Source: Lumbricus rubellus
Taxonomy: Eukaryota > Annelida > Clitellata > Crassiclitellata > Lumbricidae
Direction of reading: 5' to 3'
Assembly (NCBI GenBank): GCA_945859605.1
Contig: OX243824.1
Span: forward strand, 31,941,869-32,005,868
Length of the DNA stretch: 64,000 bases
In this document: piece after piece, positions 63,296 to 64,000 of the stretch
Position numbering within the stretch: the stretch's first letter is position 1
Layout of the letters: each line of letters begins with the position of its first letter
Notes under the pieces: model-generated
What the model saw: only the letters and a program-made list of their open reading frames with translations
Told to the model about the DNA's origin: nothing
Database searches by the model: none
Made by a program: the position numbers and the translations under genes

Positions 63296-64000
63296 TACTT
63301 ATGAAGGATTACTAATGAAGGATTACTTATGAAGGATTACTTTCAAAGGATTACTTTTAAAGGATTACTTATGAAGGATTACTTTCAAAGGATTACTTAT
63401 GAAGGATTACTAATGAAGGATTACTTATGAAGGATTACTAATGAAGGATTACTAATGAAGGATTACTTATGAAGGATTACTTATGAAAGATTACATATGA
63501 AGGATTACTTATGAAGGATTACTTATGAAGGATTGTACTAATAGAGGAACACTTATGAAGGATTACTTCTAAAGAAATACTTATGAACGATTACTAATAA
63601 AGGATTGCTTTTAAAGGATTACCTATAAAGGATTTTACATATGAAGGGTTATTTATAATAGATGGCTTATGATGAATGCTTGTAAAGGAGTTCTTATATA
63701 AGTGATAGACCTTAAAATGGATTTCATATTAGGAATTGTACCTATAAAGTATTGTTTGTAAAGGATTACTTAAGAAGGATTAATTATAAGGGATGGCTTA
63801 GGATGAATGCTCGTAAAGGATTGCTTAAATGGAGTTTTCTTAGAAAGGACAAGTGCTTGTAGAGGATTACTTATACGGGATTACCTATAAGGAATTGCTT
63901 ATGATGGATTACTTATAAAGGATTACTTATGAAGCATTACTTATGCAGGATTACTTATGAAGCATTTGTTATGAAGCATTACTTATGAAGCATTACTTAT
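63296..64000. repeat. intron 9 minisatellite (AAGGATTACTTATG), runs past the window end
   Basis: 14-bp units, clean from 63,300 to 63,540 and degenerate after that, continuing to the last base. Confidence 0.95.

Overview
This window is a piece of a metazoan nuclear genome. It has spliced genes with GT-AG introns, tRNA-derived SINEs, non-LTR retrotransposons, many hAT-type DNA elements and long microsatellites. The palindromic octamer TAGGCCTA occurs about 35 times by eye, against roughly one expected. A ciliary dynein gene and a pair of GT10 fucosyltransferases fit a marine bilaterian invertebrate, but the sequence does not let me name a species.

Layout. 1-4.8 kb: mostly non-coding, with an 82-bp tandem repeat and one likely last exon of a bZIP gene on the minus strand. 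4.8-6.4 kb: a C2H2 zinc-finger gene with an in-frame stop in finger 11. 6.4-10.0 kb: a SINE and two hAT-like elements with perfect 8-bp target duplications. 10,211-27,323: a complete 17.1-kb Polinton/Maverick (virus-like giant transposon) with ~155-bp terminal inverted repeats and a perfect 6-bp target duplication, GAGGTT. 27.3-32.2 kb: SINE, LINE and MITE debris. 32.3-38.4 kb: two fucosyltransferase genes as a tail-to-tail inverted duplication. 38.4-50 kb: layered mobile elements (a LINE split by a 2.36-kb hAT-like element that itself carries two smaller elements), a 360-bp ATGT array and an RTE-like LINE. 50.4-64 kb: the 5' part of a DNAH12-like axonemal dynein heavy chain, nine coding exons (454 codons), with an RFX X-box plus CCAAT cluster upstream and a different minisatellite in most introns.

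The Polinton holds the expected set. On the plus strand are a SAP-like mini-gene, packaging ATPase, minor capsid-like protein, a hydrophobic virion-core-like protein, a dUTPase-fold protein without recognisable catalytic motifs, a membrane protein, a DUF8207-like protein, a small basic/hydrophobic protein and the double-jelly-roll-type major capsid protein. On the minus strand are a zinc/phospholipase-A2-like protein joined in a -1 frame to the integrase, two tandem fibre-like genes, an adenain-type protease, a zinc-ribbon protein and protein-primed DNA polymerase B. Together these would replicate, integrate, package and mature a virion. This copy is damaged at four places: one A missing in an A7 run in polB, a -1 frame change in an A7 run before the integrase, a TGA in the major capsid gene, and a pogo-like element inserted into the hydrophobic protein gene. 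Both frameshifts are in homopolymers, so assembly error must be excluded.

Most notable for follow-up: the paired fibre-like genes with a shared shaft and diverged heads, the nested pogo element that supplies a stop codon, the slippery-looking PLA2/integrase junction, the SINE-LINE shared 3' hairpin, the twin 861-bp hAT elements, and the dynein promoter and intron architecture.
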